From Streptomyces mutabilis (GTDB lineage Bacteria; Actinomycetota; Actinomycetes; Streptomycetales; Streptomycetaceae): a stretch of DNA of 64,000 nucleotides. The position numbers and the translations under genes were made by a program. The DNA lies in the NCBI RefSeq assembly GCF_014649815.1, contig NZ_BMTT01000005.1, positions 347,862-411,861 of the forward strand, written 5' to 3'. The notes under the pieces were generated by a model. It ran no database searches. It was not told the DNA's origin and saw nothing but the letters and a program-made list of their open reading frames with translations. The first letter of the stretch is position 1; each line of letters starts with the position of its first letter. This document shows positions 63,831 through 64,000 of the stretch, piece after piece.

Positions 63831-64000
63831 AAGGCGTTGCTGACCTGGCCTCTTGCCGGGGCCGTCCTACCGGACCGGCCGCGCGGGATGTTTTTGCGCC
63901 GATCCCGGAGCCTCCTTGTGTGACGAGGGTCACTTCGCCGGGGCTCACACTTTTCGGGGCTGTGTCGTCGGAAGGGGTGGAGAGCGGTAACCGATGTCTG

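Overview
This window is high-GC, densely coding DNA with Shine-Dalgarno-led genes and frequent GTG starts. Its gene families (a mycothiol-dependent formaldehyde dehydrogenase, an AfsA-type butyrolactone synthase homologue, telomere proteins Tap and Tpg) point to Streptomyces or a close relative. The tap-tpg pair at the right suggests a chromosome arm or linear plasmid close to a telomere. No rRNA, tRNA or CRISPR array was seen.

The left flank (1-18.4 kb) is an accessory arm with scattered intact genes: a quinone oxidoreductase, an FMN reductase, a 2H phosphoesterase, an Orn/Lys/Arg decarboxylase, a ChrB-like protein, a DUF1232 protein and two MarR regulators. Between them lie many decaying genes and insertion sequences: IS110, IS5 and IS481 scraps, an intact IS5-type element at 13.2-14.2 kb and an intact IS3-type element at 17.1-18.4 kb. 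Among the wrecks are C1-type genes: an mfnB-like furan synthase and a formate dehydrogenase followed by an fdhD fragment.

The core (18.4-56.8 kb) reads as a methylotrophy-type island. A PQQ-dependent alcohol dehydrogenase carries the extra Asp typical of lanthanide enzymes, has no visible signal peptide, and is preceded by a cupredoxin-like small protein. A PQQ pathway is present: an orphan pqqA plus pqqBCDE followed by an M1 peptidase, with a second, degenerate pqqA-like ORF in front of pqqB. Formaldehyde would be fixed by the ribulose monophosphate cycle: two copies of hexulose-phosphate synthase, hexulose-phosphate isomerase, ribulose-phosphate epimerase, transketolase, phosphofructokinase, a GlpX bisphosphatase, class I aldolase and ribose-phosphate isomerase B. 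No transaldolase is visible. Formaldehyde could be oxidised through mycothiol (mscR and a metallo-hydrolase). KatG, an MntP-like transporter, a SatP-like transporter, a GAF-LytTR regulator and a LysR regulator complete the island. A purU tail and several transposase fragments show that it has been rearranged.

The right flank (56.8-64 kb) holds transposase and regulator remnants, a cupin protein, tpg and tap, a long hairpin, a GAF protein and an afsA homologue with an ARE-like operator at its promoter.

Together the genes suggest oxidation of methanol or another alcohol by a quinoprotein, followed by assimilation through ribulose monophosphate. Whether the pathway works in this strain is inference.
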